64,000 bases of DNA from Rhodocyclales bacterium (lineage in GTDB: Bacteria; Pseudomonadota; Gammaproteobacteria; Burkholderiales; Rhodocyclaceae). The stretch spans positions 186,001 through 250,000 of the forward strand of contig JACRLX010000021.1 in the NCBI GenBank assembly GCA_016235165.1. The letters are read 5' to 3'. The translations under genes and the position numbers were made by a program. Within the stretch, counting starts at the first letter, position 1, and the number at the start of each line of letters is the position of its first letter. Positions 44,693-54,399 of this stretch are shown one piece after another. The notes beneath the pieces are model-generated. The model saw nothing but the letters and a program-made list of their open reading frames with translations. It was not told the DNA's origin and searched no databases.

Positions 44693-45028
44693 CTACCCGG
44701 CCCGCGCGGCTTGCCGGATCGCCTCGGCGGCCCACTGGTTGAGGCTCTGCCCATGCGCCGCGGCGGCAATGGCGGCGGCCTCGTGGAGTTCGGGATCGAC
44801 GCGCAGCGAGAACTTGCCGGAAAAGTGTTTGCGCGGATCGACGCCATCCTCGGCGCAGGCTTCAAGAAAAACCCGCAAGGAAATCTCACCTTCTTGGCGC
44901 AGGCCATCAACATCCCTGGCATAGAAGTCGGCCCCACCGTTCAGCCCGACGAATTCCCCGCGGAACATCTGAATGTCCGGGTCGAACGAGATGACCGCCT
45001 GATAACCGTTGATCGTCATGATGTTCAT
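44693..45028 (-). CDS. hicB: HicB-family antitoxin
   Basis: A 111-residue antitoxin. The N-terminal degraded-RNase-H-like part has INGYQAVISFDPDIQMFRGE and FVGLNGGADFYARDVDGLRQ. The C-terminal ribbon-helix-helix DNA-binding part reads GKFSLRVDPELHEAAAIAAA and SLNQWAAEAIRQA. ATG at 45028 overlaps the hicA stop by four bases. It should neutralise HicA and repress the operon. Confidence 0.92.
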   Translation of the reverse strand: MNIMTINGYQAVISFDPDIQMFRGEFVGLNGGADFYARDVDGLRQEGEISLRVFLEACAEDGVDPRKHFSGKFSLRVDPELHEAAAIAAAAHGQSLNQWAAEAIRQAARAG

Positions 45029-45279
45029 GGTTTCACTCCGTGATCTTCCAGCCACTTGCGGATGGATTCCACCGCGCCCTTGTCCGTGGTTGGTTCGGGG
45101 TGCGGCCGGTGGAACACCCGTCTGTCGCCAAACAAGCGCACCAGCACACGCGATCCTTCCCGCTCGGCCACCTGCCCGCCCAATTCGACGAACAGCGCCT
45201 CGATGTCGGCCCAGCGAACATTCGCTGACACGGGCCGGGAAAAGATCAGTTCCAAAGTACGCTGATGCTTTCGCTTCAT
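45025..45279 (-). CDS. hicA: HicA-family mRNA interferase toxin
   Basis: An 84-residue toxin with a double-stranded RNA-binding-like fold. Typical segments are RTLELIFSRPVSANVRWADI, EALFVELGGQVAEREGSRV and the C-terminal FHRPHPEPTTDKGAVESIRK. Toxin precedes antitoxin, as usual for hicAB. It cuts mRNA during translation when free of HicB. Confidence 0.9.
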   Translation of the reverse strand: MKRKHQRTLELIFSRPVSANVRWADIEALFVELGGQVAEREGSRVLVRLFGDRRVFHRPHPEPTTDKGAVESIRKWLEDHGVKP

Positions 45280-45284
45280 GATTA

Positions 45285-45314
45285 ATGGTAGCAGAAAGTG
45301 GTATCACACAGCAA
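45285..45314 (-). promoter_or_regulatory. Weak candidate promoter of hicAB
   Basis: On the minus strand TTGCTG (45309-45314) and TACCAT (45285-45290) are spaced by 18 bp. The -10-like box ends only 5 bases before the hicA ATG, so the message may be leaderless, like that of the AbiEii module. Both boxes are weak. Confidence 0.3.
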
Positions 45315-45338
45315 GGTGACGCCGCATGTCTTTGGCCA

Positions 45339-45360
45339 CCGTCCCGCCGGCGCCGACTTT
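45339..45360 (-). repeat. Repeat A copy 12 (intergenic, after ychF)
   Basis: Complement of AAAGTCGGCGCCGGCG followed by GGACGG, 8 bases after the ychF stop on the minus strand. It has the same orientation relative to ychF, and the same GCGA lead-in, as copy 2 after the ABC ATPase gene. Confidence 0.85.
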
Positions 45361-45368
45361 TCGCGCCG

Positions 45369-46463
45369 CTACACGTTGAACAGGAAGTTCATCACGTCGC
45401 CATCCTTGACGACGTAATCCTTGCCTTCGGCGCGCATCTTGCCGGCTTCCTTGGCGCCGGCCTCGCCCTTGCAGGCGACGAAATCGTCGAAGGCGATGGT
45501 CTGGGCGCGGATGAAACCCTTCTCGAAATCGGTGTGGATCACGCCGGCGGCCTGCGGCGCAGTGTCGCCCTTGTGGATGGTCCAGGCGCGCACTTCCTTG
45601 ACCCCGGCGGTGAAGTAGGTCTGCAGGCCGAGCAGGTGGTAGCCGGCGCGGATCAGGCGGTTGAGGCCGGGCTCGTCCAAGCCCATGTCGACGAGGAACA
45701 TCTGCTTTTCGTCGTCGGCCAGGTCAGCGATCTCGGCCTCGATCGCGGCGCACACCGCGACCACGTCGGCGCCTTCCTTCTCGGCATGGTTGCGCACCGC
45801 GTCCAGATGCGGGTTGTTCTCGAAGCCGCCTTCCTTGACGTTGGCGACGTAGAGCACCGGCTTGGCGGTGATCAGGAAGAATTGGCGCAGGTTGGCCTTT
45901 TCCTCCTTCGACAGGTCGAGCGCGCGCACCGGCTTGCCTTCGTTGAGTTGCGCCATGCACTTTTCCAGCACGCTGACCAGCAGCTTGGCCTCCTTGTCGC
46001 CGCCGGCCTTGGCCTGCTTGGAGTAGCGGTTGAGCGCCTTTTCCACGGTCGTCATGTCGGCCAGCGCCAGCTCGGTATCGATCACCTCGATGTCATGCAG
46101 CGGATCGACCTTGCCGGAAACATGCACTACGTTGTCGTCGGCGAAACAGCGCACCACATGCACCACGGCGTCGGTCTCACGGATGTTGGCGAGGAACTGG
46201 TTGCCCAGGCCCTCGCCCTTGCTGGCGCCGGCCACCAGGCCGGCAATGTCGACGAATTCGACGATCGCCGGCTGGATCTTCTGCGGCTTGACGATGGCCG
46301 ACAGCGCGGCGAGGCGCGCATCGGGCACCTCGACGATGCCGACGTTGGGCTCGATGGTGCAGAAGGGGTAGTTCTCCGCCGCGATGCCCGACTTGGTCAG
46401 GGCGTTGAACAGGGTGGACTTGCCGACATTGGGCAGGCCGACGATGCCGCATTTGAGGCTCAT
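45369..46463 (-). CDS. ychF: Ribosome-associated ATPase/GTPase YchF
   Basis: A 364-residue Obg-family protein. G1 is [18 protein letters not shown], and the G4 position reads NVKE instead of NKxD, fitting the ATP preference of YchF. The C-terminal TGS domain includes [20 protein letters not shown], ending [11 protein letters not shown]. It overlaps pth by four bases; pth-ychF order is widespread. Confidence 0.96.
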   Translation of the reverse strand: MSLKCGIVGLPNVGKSTLFNALTKSGIAAENYPFCTIEPNVGIVEVPDARLAALSAIVKPQKIQPAIVEFVDIAGLVAGASKGEGLGNQFLANIRETDAVVHVVRCFADDNVVHVSGKVDPLHDIEVIDTELALADMTTVEKALNRYSKQAKAGGDKEAKLLVSVLEKCMAQLNEGKPVRALDLSKEEKANLRQFFLITAKPVLYVANVKEGGFENNPHLDAVRNHAEKEGADVVAVCAAIEAEIADLADDEKQMFLVDMGLDEPGLNRLIRAGYHLLGLQTYFTAGVKEVRAWTIHKGDTAPQAAGVIHTDFEKGFIRAQTIAFDDFVACKGEAGAKEAGKMRAEGKDYVVKDGDVMNFLFNV

Positions 46464-47065
46464 GGGGTTTCCTTGGGTAGCGCCTTGGGCACGGTGTTGA
46501 TTTTTTGCGTCGCCGCGTTGAACTCGCCTTTCGCCAAGGTCGGCCAGGCCAGCAGGGCGCGGTCGAGCGCAGCGTCGATTTCCTCGCGCTCTTCGCGCCG
46601 GGGCGGCTTGAGCACGAAATTCACGACTTCGTTGCGGTCGCCCGGATGGCCGATGCCGATGCGCAGGCGCCAGTAATCCTGGGTGCCCAGATGGCTGGCG
46701 ATGTCCTTGAGGCCGTTGTGGCCGCCGAGGCCACCGCCGAACTTGAGCCGCATCTGGCCCGGCGGGATGTCGAGTTCGTCATGCACCACCAGCATTTCCG
46801 CCGGCTCGATGCGATAGAAATGCGCCAGGGCCTGCACCGCCTGGCCGGAACGGTTCATGAAGGTCTGCGGCATCAGCAGCCAGCAGTCGGCGCCATTGAC
46901 GCGCGCCTTGGCCACCAGGCCGTGGTAACGCGACTCGCGGTTGAAGGACGCGCCGAGTTCGACGCCCAAGCGCTCACAAAACCAAAACCCGGCGTTGTGC
47001 CGGGTTTCAGCGTATTCGGACCCGGGGTTGCCGAGTCCGATGATCAAGCGCAGGGCAGGTTGCAA
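46460..47065 (-). CDS. pth: Peptidyl-tRNA hydrolase
   Basis: A 201-residue enzyme releasing peptides from stalled peptidyl-tRNA. Hallmarks are [20 protein letters not shown] with the catalytic His, [35 protein letters not shown] with Asp, and [13 protein letters not shown]. The best start appears to be TTG at 47065; no ATG or strong ribosome site is seen. Repeat B copy 3 lies just upstream. Confidence 0.93.
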   Translation of the reverse strand: MQPALRLIIGLGNPGSEYAETRHNAGFWFCERLGVELGASFNRESRYHGLVAKARVNGADCWLLMPQTFMNRSGQAVQALAHFYRIEPAEMLVVHDELDIPPGQMRLKFGGGLGGHNGLKDIASHLGTQDYWRLRIGIGHPGDRNEVVNFVLKPPRREEREEIDAALDRALLAWPTLAKGEFNAATQKINTVPKALPKETP

Positions 47066-47073
47066 GGATTATT

Positions 47074-47145
47074 GTGAAGCGACGGGGAAGGCTGCTGGTG
47101 GTATCGAGCGCAGCGAGCCAATCAATAGCCTCCCCCGCGAGGGGG
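47074..47145 (-). repeat. Repeat B copy 3 (inverted)
   Basis: The minus strand reads CCCCCTCGCGGGGG, later GGCTCGCTGCGCTCGATACC and CCCCGTCGCTTCAC, aligning with copies at 1993 and 21481 with more divergence. It lies in the 47066-47239 gap between rplY and pth, which holds no other gene. Confidence 0.7.
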
Positions 47146-47239
47146 AGGATGGGAGGGGGCGGGCCCGCTTGCTGTTCTGGAGAAGAAAGTCGCAAGGCGG
47201 TTTCATCATCAGGTGCACAGCGTGCCGCGGCCGGGTGGA

Positions 47240-47896
47240 TTATCTCTTGTCGACGCGCTCGGCCTTCTTCGCCGGGGCGGCAGGCGCCGCGGCAACCACC
47301 GGTGCGGGCTCGGCTTCCTCGACCGCGCCGCCACCCTTCATGACGATGCTGGCCACCACCGGGTCGCCCTCGCCGTGATGGACGATTTCGACACCCTTCG
47401 GCAGCGCCAGCTGCGAGACGTGGATCGACTGGCCGGCGGCGAGATCCTTGAGGTCGACCTCGATGTAGGCCGGCAGGTCGGCGGGCAGGCACTTGACGTC
47501 GACGTCGTTCATGGTGTGCGAGACCATGCCGCCGCCCAGCTTGACGCCCGGGGCGATGTCGGCATTGACGAAGTGCAGCGGCACCTTCTGGTGGATCGCA
47601 TGGGTGGCATCGATGCGCTGGAAATCGACATGCAGGATCTGCATGCGGTAGGGATGGCGCTGCACGTCGCGCAGCAGGCACATTTCCTTGGCGCCATCGA
47701 TGTTGGCGTTGAGCACGGAGGAATAGAAGGCCTCCTTGCGCAGGAGCTGGAACAGCTCGTTGTGGTCGATGTCGATCTGCTGCGGCGCGGCGCTGCCGCC
47801 GTAGAGGATGCCGGGGACCCGGCCGGTGCGACGCAGGCGGCGGCTCGCTCCGGTGCCCTGTCCATCGCGCTTCTTGGCGTTGAATTCGAGTTGCAT
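47240..47896 (-). CDS. rplY: Ribosomal protein bL25 (Ctc/TL5 form)
   Basis: A 218-residue long-form bL25 that binds 5S rRNA. The N-terminal domain has FNAKKRDGQGTGASRRLRRT then GRVPGILYGG. The C-terminal domain (from about 95) has VPLHFVNADIAPGVKLGGGM and VEVDLKDLAAGQSIHVSQLA. The tail is a Glu/Ala/Lys-rich extension ending KKAERVDKR. It sits between prs and pth in the conserved order. Confidence 0.95.
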   Translation of the reverse strand: MQLEFNAKKRDGQGTGASRRLRRTGRVPGILYGGSAAPQQIDIDHNELFQLLRKEAFYSSVLNANIDGAKEMCLLRDVQRHPYRMQILHVDFQRIDATHAIHQKVPLHFVNADIAPGVKLGGGMVSHTMNDVDVKCLPADLPAYIEVDLKDLAAGQSIHVSQLALPKGVEIVHHGEGDPVVASIVMKGGGAVEEAEPAPVVAAAPAAPAKKAERVDKR

Positions 47897-47960
47897 GATT
47901 TACTCCGATAGGTGCTGCGTTGAATTCCCCGACCCGCGACCAGGCCGGGGGCTTGAAAAA

Positions 47961-48911
47961 CTAGTCCATGAACAGGGAAGAAACCGACGACTCGTTGCTG
48001 ATGCGCAGCATGGTCTCGGCCATCAGTTCGGCGATCGAAATCTGGCGGATGCGCTTGCTGGCACGGGCATCCTCGGCCAGCGGAATGGTGTCGGTGACCA
48101 CCAGTTCGTCGAGCTCCGAACTTTCGATGCGCTCGACGGCGCTGCCCGACAACACCGGGTGGGTACAGTAGGCCAGCACGCGCTTGGCGCCGTGTTCCTT
48201 GAGCGCCTGCGCCGCCTTGCACAGGGTACCGGCAGTGTCGACCATGTCGTCCATGATGACGCAGGTGCGGCCCTCGACCTCGCCGATGATATTCATCACC
48301 TCGGACACGTTGGCCTTGGGGCGGCGCTTGTCGATGATCGCCAGGTCGGATTCGAGGCGTTTGGCCAGGGCACGGGCACGCACCACGCCGCCGACGTCGG
48401 GCGAGACCACCAGCAGGTCGTCGTGGCGTTGCTTCCAGATGTCGCCGAGCAGGATGGGCGCGGCGTAGATGTTATCCACCGGAATATCGAAGAAGCCCTG
48501 GATCTGGTCGGCGTGCAGGTCGACCGTCAGCACGCGCTGCACGCCCACGGCCTGTAGCATGTTGGCCACCACCTTGGCGGTGATGGCGACGCGCGCGGAG
48601 CGGGTACGGCGGTCCTGACGAGCGTAGCCGAAATAGGGAATCGCGGCGGTGATGCGTCCGGCCGAGGCGCGCTTCAGCGCATCGACCATGACCATCAGTT
48701 CCATCAGGTTGTCATTGGTCGGATTGCAGGTCGATTGCAGGACGAAGACGTCATGCCCGCGCACGTGTTCGAGAATCTCGCAGCTCACCTCGCCGTCGGA
48801 GAAACGCCCGACATTGGCGCGACCGAGGGATATGTTCAGGCGCTTGACCACGTCGGCCGCCAACTTGGGGTTGGCGTTGCCGGTAAACACCATCAGGCTG
48901 TCGTAGGCCAT
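47961..48911 (-). CDS. prs: Ribose-phosphate pyrophosphokinase
   Basis: A 316-residue PRPP synthetase. Visible are the N-terminal [20 protein letters not shown], the ATP/flexible-loop region [20 protein letters not shown], the Mg-binding [18 protein letters not shown] and the PRPP-binding loop [14 protein letters not shown]. Central to nucleotide, His and Trp synthesis. Downstream of tRNA-Gln on the same strand. Confidence 0.96.
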   Translation of the reverse strand: MAYDSLMVFTGNANPKLAADVVKRLNISLGRANVGRFSDGEVSCEILEHVRGHDVFVLQSTCNPTNDNLMELMVMVDALKRASAGRITAAIPYFGYARQDRRTRSARVAITAKVVANMLQAVGVQRVLTVDLHADQIQGFFDIPVDNIYAAPILLGDIWKQRHDDLLVVSPDVGGVVRARALAKRLESDLAIIDKRRPKANVSEVMNIIGEVEGRTCVIMDDMVDTAGTLCKAAQALKEHGAKRVLAYCTHPVLSGSAVERIESSELDELVVTDTIPLAEDARASKRIRQISIAELMAETMLRISNESSVSSLFMD

Positions 48912-48968
48912 GTGTGTAGCTCGAGGAAGTGGCGAATGCTGCTGCCGAGGTCGCGTCCGATGAAGGTT

Positions 48969-49045
48969 TGGCTGGGGAGGAAGGATTCGAACCTTCGCAT
49001 GCCGGAATCAAAATCCGGTGCCTTAACCAACTTGGCGACTCCCCA
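48969..49045 (-). tRNA. tRNA-Gln (UUG)
   Basis: A 77-nt cloverleaf on the minus strand starting TGGGGAGTCGCCAAGTTGG and ending TCCCCAGCCA with encoded CCA. The anticodon is TTG in CCGGATTTTGATTCCGG. It lies between ispE and prs, a classical position in betaproteobacteria. Confidence 0.95.
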
Positions 49046-49135
49046 AAAACGGCCGGTCGCCGATCAGGGCGACGGTCGAAAGGCGCGCATTTTCAAGGTT
49101 TTCGCCCCGCCTGTCAAATCAAAACAGCGTCCGGC

Positions 49136-49981
49136 TCAGGCTGTGGCGGACTCCAGCAGGGGATGGCGGTCAAGTCCGGCGGCAACATGGCCCTGCATGC
49201 CTTGCGGCAGGGCAAGCAGGGCCGCCTGCGCCGTCTCCCGATCCGGGAAATCGACGAAACAGCAGGCGCCGGAACCGCTCATGCGGGCATCACCGTAACG
49301 CCTTAGCCAGTCGAGGTAGCGCGCCACCTCGGGATACAGGGAGCAGGCCACGGCTTCGAGGTCATTGTGGCCGAAGCCGGGACGCCAGTCCGCGGCGGCA
49401 ATGGCGGGGGTATCGCGCCGCAGTTGCGGGGAGCGGAAGATTTCCGGCGTCGGCACGGCGACCGGCGGTACGACCACCAGATACCAGGCCGGCGGTGGCA
49501 CGACATCGGCAAACACCTCGCCCACGCCCTCGGCGAAGGCGCTGCGCCCATGGATGAAGATCGGCACGTCGGCGCCCAGCGCGAGGCCGATCCGCTGCAA
49601 TGCCTCCGAGCCAAGCCCGGTGCCCCACAGGCGGTTCAGCGCCATCAGCGTGGTGGCGGCATCGGAGCTGCCACCACCGAGGCCGCCGCCCATGGGCAAA
49701 CGTTTTTCCAGATGCAGGCTGACGCCGGCCGTCGCCCCGGTGGCGGCGCGCAATGCCTGCGCCGCGCGCAGCACCAGGTCGGTCTCCGGCGGCACGCCGG
49801 GCAGGGGATTGGCCAGCACAATGCGTCCGTCATTGCGCGGTTCACAGCGCAGGCGATCGGCCAGGTCAATGAGGCGGAACACGGTCTGCAACAGGTGGTA
49901 ACCGTCGGCGCGACGGCCCACGACATGCAGGAAGAGGTTGATCTTGGCCGGCGCCGGCCAGAGGCGATCCCAGTCAGTCAT
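49136..49981 (-). CDS. ispE: 4-diphosphocytidyl-2-C-methyl-D-erythritol kinase
   Basis: A 281-residue GHMP kinase of the non-mevalonate isoprenoid pathway. The N-terminal PAPAKINLFLHVVGRRADGY HLL-type motif and the ATP loop LPMGGGLGGGSSDAATTLMA are clear; the C-terminal motif includes ARMSGSGACCFVDF. It overlaps lolB by eight bases. Confidence 0.95.
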   Translation of the reverse strand: MTDWDRLWPAPAKINLFLHVVGRRADGYHLLQTVFRLIDLADRLRCEPRNDGRIVLANPLPGVPPETDLVLRAAQALRAATGATAGVSLHLEKRLPMGGGLGGGSSDAATTLMALNRLWGTGLGSEALQRIGLALGADVPIFIHGRSAFAEGVGEVFADVVPPPAWYLVVVPPVAVPTPEIFRSPQLRRDTPAIAAADWRPGFGHNDLEAVACSLYPEVARYLDWLRRYGDARMSGSGACCFVDFPDRETAQAALLALPQGMQGHVAAGLDRHPLLESATA

Positions 49982-50507
49982 TCTCGCCCCAGCCGGTGAC
50001 GACGATCTTCAGTTCGATGTCATCACGGCGGATTTCAATGCGGCGCGGAAGTCGGCGCTCACGGTACGGCGCGCTCTCGGTAACCATGATTTGCCAGCCA
50101 TCGACTTCGCCTTCCGGCTGCGGCCGCGCGCCGCCCAGCCATTCGGCGAGGACATCCAGCGGCAGCGCGACGCCGAATACCTGCTGTGCCAGCGTCGGCA
50201 GATCGGCCGCGCGCTGCGCGGGCTTGCCGGGAAGCTTGAGCCAGGCAGCGCCGGCTTCGCGACCCAGCTCGGCCAGGCCCTGGCCCAGCGGCGAGGAAAA
50301 CAGCACCACGTCGCGCCCCGGCGCGTGCTGCCAATCGAATTGCAGGTGGTCGCTGCGATCGCCCTGGCGCAGGGAAATCCGCCCGTCGGCAGCGAAGCGT
50401 TCGAGCGCCGGGCCCAGGGCAGGCATGGTGTCGTTCCGGACCGGGCCGAGTTCGGCGCAGGCCGCCAGGGCGAACACGGCGACCAGGCAGACCAACCGAC
50501 GCCACAT
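49974..50507 (-). CDS. lolB: Outer-membrane lipoprotein insertion factor LolB
   Basis: A 177-residue lipoprotein with lipobox ALAAC in MWRRLVCLVAVFALAACAEL. The rest has the LolB fold: FAADGRISLRQGDRSDHLQF, VLFSSPLGQGLAEL, PLDVLAEWLGGARPQ. It receives lipoproteins from LolA. Repeat A (50049-50071) encodes APYRERRL near residues 146-153, where homologues have variable sequence. The start overlaps the stop of the TPR gene by one base. Confidence 0.85.
   Translation of the reverse strand: MWRRLVCLVAVFALAACAELGPVRNDTMPALGPALERFAADGRISLRQGDRSDHLQFDWQHAPGRDVVLFSSPLGQGLAELGREAGAAWLKLPGKPAQRAADLPTLAQQVFGVALPLDVLAEWLGGARPQPEGEVDGWQIMVTESAPYRERRLPRRIEIRRDDIELKIVVTGWGEND
50049..50071 (+). repeat. Repeat A copy 13 (inside lolB)
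   Basis: AAGTCGGCGCTCACGGTACGG with CG; antisense to lolB, read as PYRERRL. Two core positions differ from consensus. Confidence 0.6.
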
Positions 50508-52204
50508 CAAGGCAGGAAGCGCTTGATGGTCGCGTTCAGCGCCTCGTTGCCCGGATGCGCCTTGTTGGCCTCGATCCAGATCGATCTGGCCTCGTCCTTG
50601 CGCCCCAGCTGCCACAGCACCTCGCCGACATGCGCGGCGATCTCGGCATCCGGCTGCCTGGCGTAGGCTTTTTGCAGGGTTTCCAGGGCGGCATCGAGCT
50701 TGCCCTGGCGAAACAGCACCCAGCCCTTGCTGTCGAGGATGAAGGAGTCGTCGGGCGCAAGCGACAAGGCCTTGTCGACCAGTGCCGCCGCTTCGTCGAG
50801 CCGGATGTTGTGGTCGGCGAAGGTGTAGCCGAGGGCGTTGTAGCCCTGCGGCGATTCCGGCTTGAGGGCGATCAGTCGCCGCAGATGGCGCTCGACGACA
50901 TCGAGCTGACCGAGCTTTTCAGCCGCCAGCGAAACCTCGTAGAGCAGGTCATCCTGGTCCGGCTGGGCTTCCAGGAACCTGGCCAGGAAGGCATAGGCCT
51001 CCTGGTGGCGCCCGGCATCGCGCAGCAGCTGGCCTTCGGCAACCGTCAGCCGCACTTCGCCGGGCATCGTGGCACGCGCCGTCGCCAGGCGCTCGCGGGC
51101 CTCGTCGAGCTTCTTCTGGCGTGCCAGCACGCGTGCCGCGCGTATCCTCGCGGGCAGGACGTTCTCACCCGCCTCGACCTGATCGAACCAGCGGATCGCG
51201 TCGTCGAAACGCTGCGCCTGTTCGGCGATCTGGCCAAGATAGAAGCGCGCCGGGTTGAGGTCGCCGCGGCCGAGTTCGACGTAGCGTCGCAGGGGTTGCT
51301 CGGCATCGCCGACCGCGTTGACTTGCAGCGAGAGTATCCCCACCGCATAAAGAATTTCCGGATTGTCCGGATTGTCCGCGAGCAGGCTGCGAAATTCCAC
51401 GCGGGCCTCCTCGTAGCGCTTCTCGCCCACCAGGACGCGGGCATAGCCGAGGCGCGCCTGCTGGGCGCCTGGATTCGTCGCCAGCCAGGTCTTGAGAAAA
51501 TCCAGCTGCGCGGCGCCCTTGGGCAGCAACTCGGCCTTCGCCAGCGCCGCCTGCTCCCAATCCGGGCGCAACTCCAGCGCCCGGTCGACGGCGGCACGCG
51601 CCTTGTCGGTTTCACCGACGCCCATCGCCACTTGCGCCCGCGCCAGATGGCCTTCGGCAAGCTGCGGGTAGGGCTTGGTCAGGGCCTCGAACAGACGGTT
51701 CACCGCCATCCGGTCCGGGTAGCGCGCAAACCCCCGCACCAGTTGCAGCATGGCGTCGCCGACACGCGGCCCTTCGGCAGCCAGGTCACGCCCGAGATTG
51801 ATCGCCAACTCGTCGATCCGCCCGCTGGCCAGCAACATGGTCACCTGCATCTGCTTGGCCTGCTGTGACGCGGGGTCGATGCTCAGCCAGATCCTGATTG
51901 CCTCCAGCGCGCTGTCGTACTGTCGGGCATGAAAGGCGATCTCGGCGGCGCGCCGAACGATGCGCGGATCGCGCGTGCTGCGGGCCAGATCGAGGTAAGC
52001 ACCGGCGGAAAGAGCGAACTGTCCGCGCTGGGCGGCGATTTCGGCGAGCAGGTACTGGTAGAGGATCTGCGGTGTGAGATCCAGCCTGGGCAGGCTGCCG
52101 GGATCGACCTGAATTTTGCCGTGGGGGTTTTCCACCATCTGCGCGGCCGCGCCAACGCTTGCCAGGCCGAGCAATGCAGCAATTGCAGGTATCAGGGGAT
52201 TCAT
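50507..52204 (-). CDS. TPR-repeat periplasmic protein upstream of lolB
   Basis: A 565-residue protein with signal peptide (MNPLIPAIAALLGLASVGAA) and about a dozen TPR-like helical repeats over the rest. The ATG at 52204 is chosen because it opens the signal peptide; an earlier in-frame start at 52246 adds 14 residues. This TPR gene precedes lolB in many betaproteobacteria; role unknown, possibly in envelope assembly. Divergent from mutM. Confidence 0.85.
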   Translation of the reverse strand: MNPLIPAIAALLGLASVGAAAQMVENPHGKIQVDPGSLPRLDLTPQILYQYLLAEIAAQRGQFALSAGAYLDLARSTRDPRIVRRAAEIAFHARQYDSALEAIRIWLSIDPASQQAKQMQVTMLLASGRIDELAINLGRDLAAEGPRVGDAMLQLVRGFARYPDRMAVNRLFEALTKPYPQLAEGHLARAQVAMGVGETDKARAAVDRALELRPDWEQAALAKAELLPKGAAQLDFLKTWLATNPGAQQARLGYARVLVGEKRYEEARVEFRSLLADNPDNPEILYAVGILSLQVNAVGDAEQPLRRYVELGRGDLNPARFYLGQIAEQAQRFDDAIRWFDQVEAGENVLPARIRAARVLARQKKLDEARERLATARATMPGEVRLTVAEGQLLRDAGRHQEAYAFLARFLEAQPDQDDLLYEVSLAAEKLGQLDVVERHLRRLIALKPESPQGYNALGYTFADHNIRLDEAAALVDKALSLAPDDSFILDSKGWVLFRQGKLDAALETLQKAYARQPDAEIAAHVGEVLWQLGRKDEARSIWIEANKAHPGNEALNATIKRFLP

Positions 52205-52293
52205 GGCTCCAGGAGGCGTCGGGCGGGACCGAAGGGTCGCATACAATGCAGTGATGTTAGCAGTTTCGTCAGTCGTTTCGTGCGGGCCGGGCC

Positions 52294-53118
52294 GTGCCTG
52301 AGCTACCCGAGGTCGAAGTCACGCGCCGCGGAATCGAGCCCTCGCTGAATGGGCAAGCCGTGGTCGGGGTCGTTGCGCGCGTACCCGCACTGCGCTATCC
52401 GCTGCCGCCCGATCTCGGCGCGCTGATTGTCGGCCGGCGGCTGACAGGTGTCGCGCGCCGCGGCAAATACCTGCTGCTCGATTTCGGCCGCGGTCACCTG
52501 CTGATCCATCTGGGAATGTCGGGCAGCCTGCGCCTGGTGACCGCCTCCCAGCCGGCGGCGAAGCACGATCACCTCGACCTGCTGTTCGGCCGCAAAGACC
52601 GCCCGCTGATCCTGCGCATGCGCGATCCGCGCCGCTTCGGCGCCGTGCTCTGGCTGGAGGGAGACGCCGAAGCCCACCCGCTGCTGAAGGTACTCGGCGT
52701 CGAGCCGCTGACCGGGGAATTCGATGCCATCTGGCTGAAGCGGGAACTGGCGGGGCTGAAGGCCGCGATCAAACCGACCCTGATGGACAGCCACCGCATT
52801 GTCGGCATCGGCAACATCTACGCCTCGGAAAGCCTGTTCCGCGCCGGCATCGATCCGCGTCGCGCGGCGGGAAGCGTTTCGCGCAAACGGCTGGAAAAGC
52901 TGGTGCCGGCCATCAAGGCAACCTTGTCGGCCGCGATAGCCGCCGGCGGCAGCAGCCTGCGCGATTTCATCCACTCGGACGGCGGTTCCGGCTACTTCCA
53001 GCAGCAGTATTTCGTCTATGGTCGCCGCGGCGAGCCCTGCCGCGTCTGCGGTCGCGCCATCAGGGAACTGCGCCAGGGGCAGCGGGCGACTTTCTACTGC
53101 GCCGGCTGCCAGAAATAA
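52294..53118 (+). CDS. mutM: Formamidopyrimidine-DNA glycosylase
   Basis: A 274-residue repair glycosylase for 8-oxoguanine. The N-terminus PELPEVEVTRRGI gives the catalytic Pro and Glu right after the start, so the GTG at 52294 is firmly placed. Further hallmarks are LLIHLGMSGSLR, IGNIYASESLFRAGI and the zinc finger CRVCGRAIRELRQGQRATFY CAGCQ. Confidence 0.97.
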   Translation: MPELPEVEVTRRGIEPSLNGQAVVGVVARVPALRYPLPPDLGALIVGRRLTGVARRGKYLLLDFGRGHLLIHLGMSGSLRLVTASQPAAKHDHLDLLFGRKDRPLILRMRDPRRFGAVLWLEGDAEAHPLLKVLGVEPLTGEFDAIWLKRELAGLKAAIKPTLMDSHRIVGIGNIYASESLFRAGIDPRRAAGSVSRKRLEKLVPAIKATLSAAIAAGGSSLRDFIHSDGGSGYFQQQYFVYGRRGEPCRVCGRAIRELRQGQRATFYCAGCQK

Positions 53119-53122
53119 GCGT

Positions 53123-54397
<1,275 letters not shown>

Positions 54398-54399
54398 GC

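Larger units (their letters stand above)
44566..45384 (-). mobile_element. Putative cassette: hicAB between duplicated ychF 3' end + repeat A
   Basis: Read on the minus strand: ychF 3' end (ACGTTGAACAGG complement at 45373-45384), repeat A (45339-45360), hicA, hicB, then the same 12 bases of the ychF end (44620-44631) and repeat A (44566-44593). The cassette has the orientation of ychF. The plan is the same as that of the AbiEii module at 6581-7959. No recombinase gene is present; mobility is inferred. Confidence 0.55.
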
